From Styela clava (lineage: Eukaryota; Chordata; Ascidiacea; Stolidobranchia; Styelidae), in contig NC_135251.1 in NCBI RefSeq assembly GCF_964204865.1, positions 18,104,001 through 18,168,000 on the forward strand: a DNA stretch of 64,000 nt, written 5' to 3'. Positions within the stretch are counted from its first letter, which is position 1, and each line of letters starts with the position of its first letter. A program made the translations under genes and the position numbers. The notes beneath the pieces were generated by a model that saw only the letters and a program-made list of their open reading frames with translations, was not told the origin of the DNA and did no database searches. Below, one piece after another: positions 63,913 to 64,000 of the stretch.

Positions 63913-64000
63913 ACAATCATCAATATTTATGGAGTGATGTTACAGAACTAAAATCAACTTTCATGTCGTTAGAACATAACTTTCACATGGCGTCAAAATG

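Overview
This is an AT-rich (about two thirds A+T by eye), intron-rich stretch of animal nuclear DNA. There is no operon, Shine-Dalgarno or bacterial gene signal. Every gene I could read is split into short exons with GT-AG junctions (one GC-AG), and joining them gives metazoan protein families: AFAP1 with two PH domains, a Ly6/CD59-type protein, a C-type lectin, a zona pellucida (ZP) protein, and a lectin/Ig/fibronectin receptor. A chordate-type AFAP1 beside small lectin and Ly6 genes, with moderate introns and many short nonautonomous DNA transposons, suggests a tunicate, probably an ascidian. That placement is inference; no species is claimed.

Layout. 1-3.4 kb: nothing recognised. 3.6-10.7 kb, minus: a five-exon secreted coiled-coil/C-type lectin-like gene whose introns are full of repeats. 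10.7-16.9 kb: mostly empty, with one tRNA-derived SINE and a possible hAT end. 16.9-18.0 kb, minus: a four-exon Ly6/CD59-like GPI-anchor candidate. 18.3-22.0 kb: local duplications. 20.6-34.2 kb, minus: a 16-exon AFAP1 orthologue, read start to stop with consistent phases. 37.5-39.0 kb: a 1.54 kb hAT element with a perfect 8-bp target duplication. 39.9-46.5 kb, plus: a 13-exon secreted ZP-domain gene with an EGF domain after its furin-like site. 49.65-57.8 kb, minus: a 15-exon type I receptor (C-type lectin, Ig, three FN3, TM, tyrosine-rich tail). 59.5-60.4 kb, plus: a broken paralogue of the first part of the ZP gene. 60.4-64 kb: transposon pieces and tandem repeats.

How the genes relate. 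Four of the five intact genes carry a signal peptide and make secreted or surface recognition-type proteins; AFAP1 is a cytoskeletal/Src adaptor. The item most worth following is the receptor. Its tail has three YExI motifs exactly 14 residues apart, which gives ITAM-like spacing, joined to a C-type lectin/Ig/FN3 ectodomain with no kinase or phosphatase domain. I know of no named family with this arrangement, but I could not search.

Gene models were built by hand from splice consensus and reading-frame phase. Each exon set sums to a multiple of three. UTRs, promoters and transcription starts could not be defined. Introns with no named repeat hold nothing I recognised.
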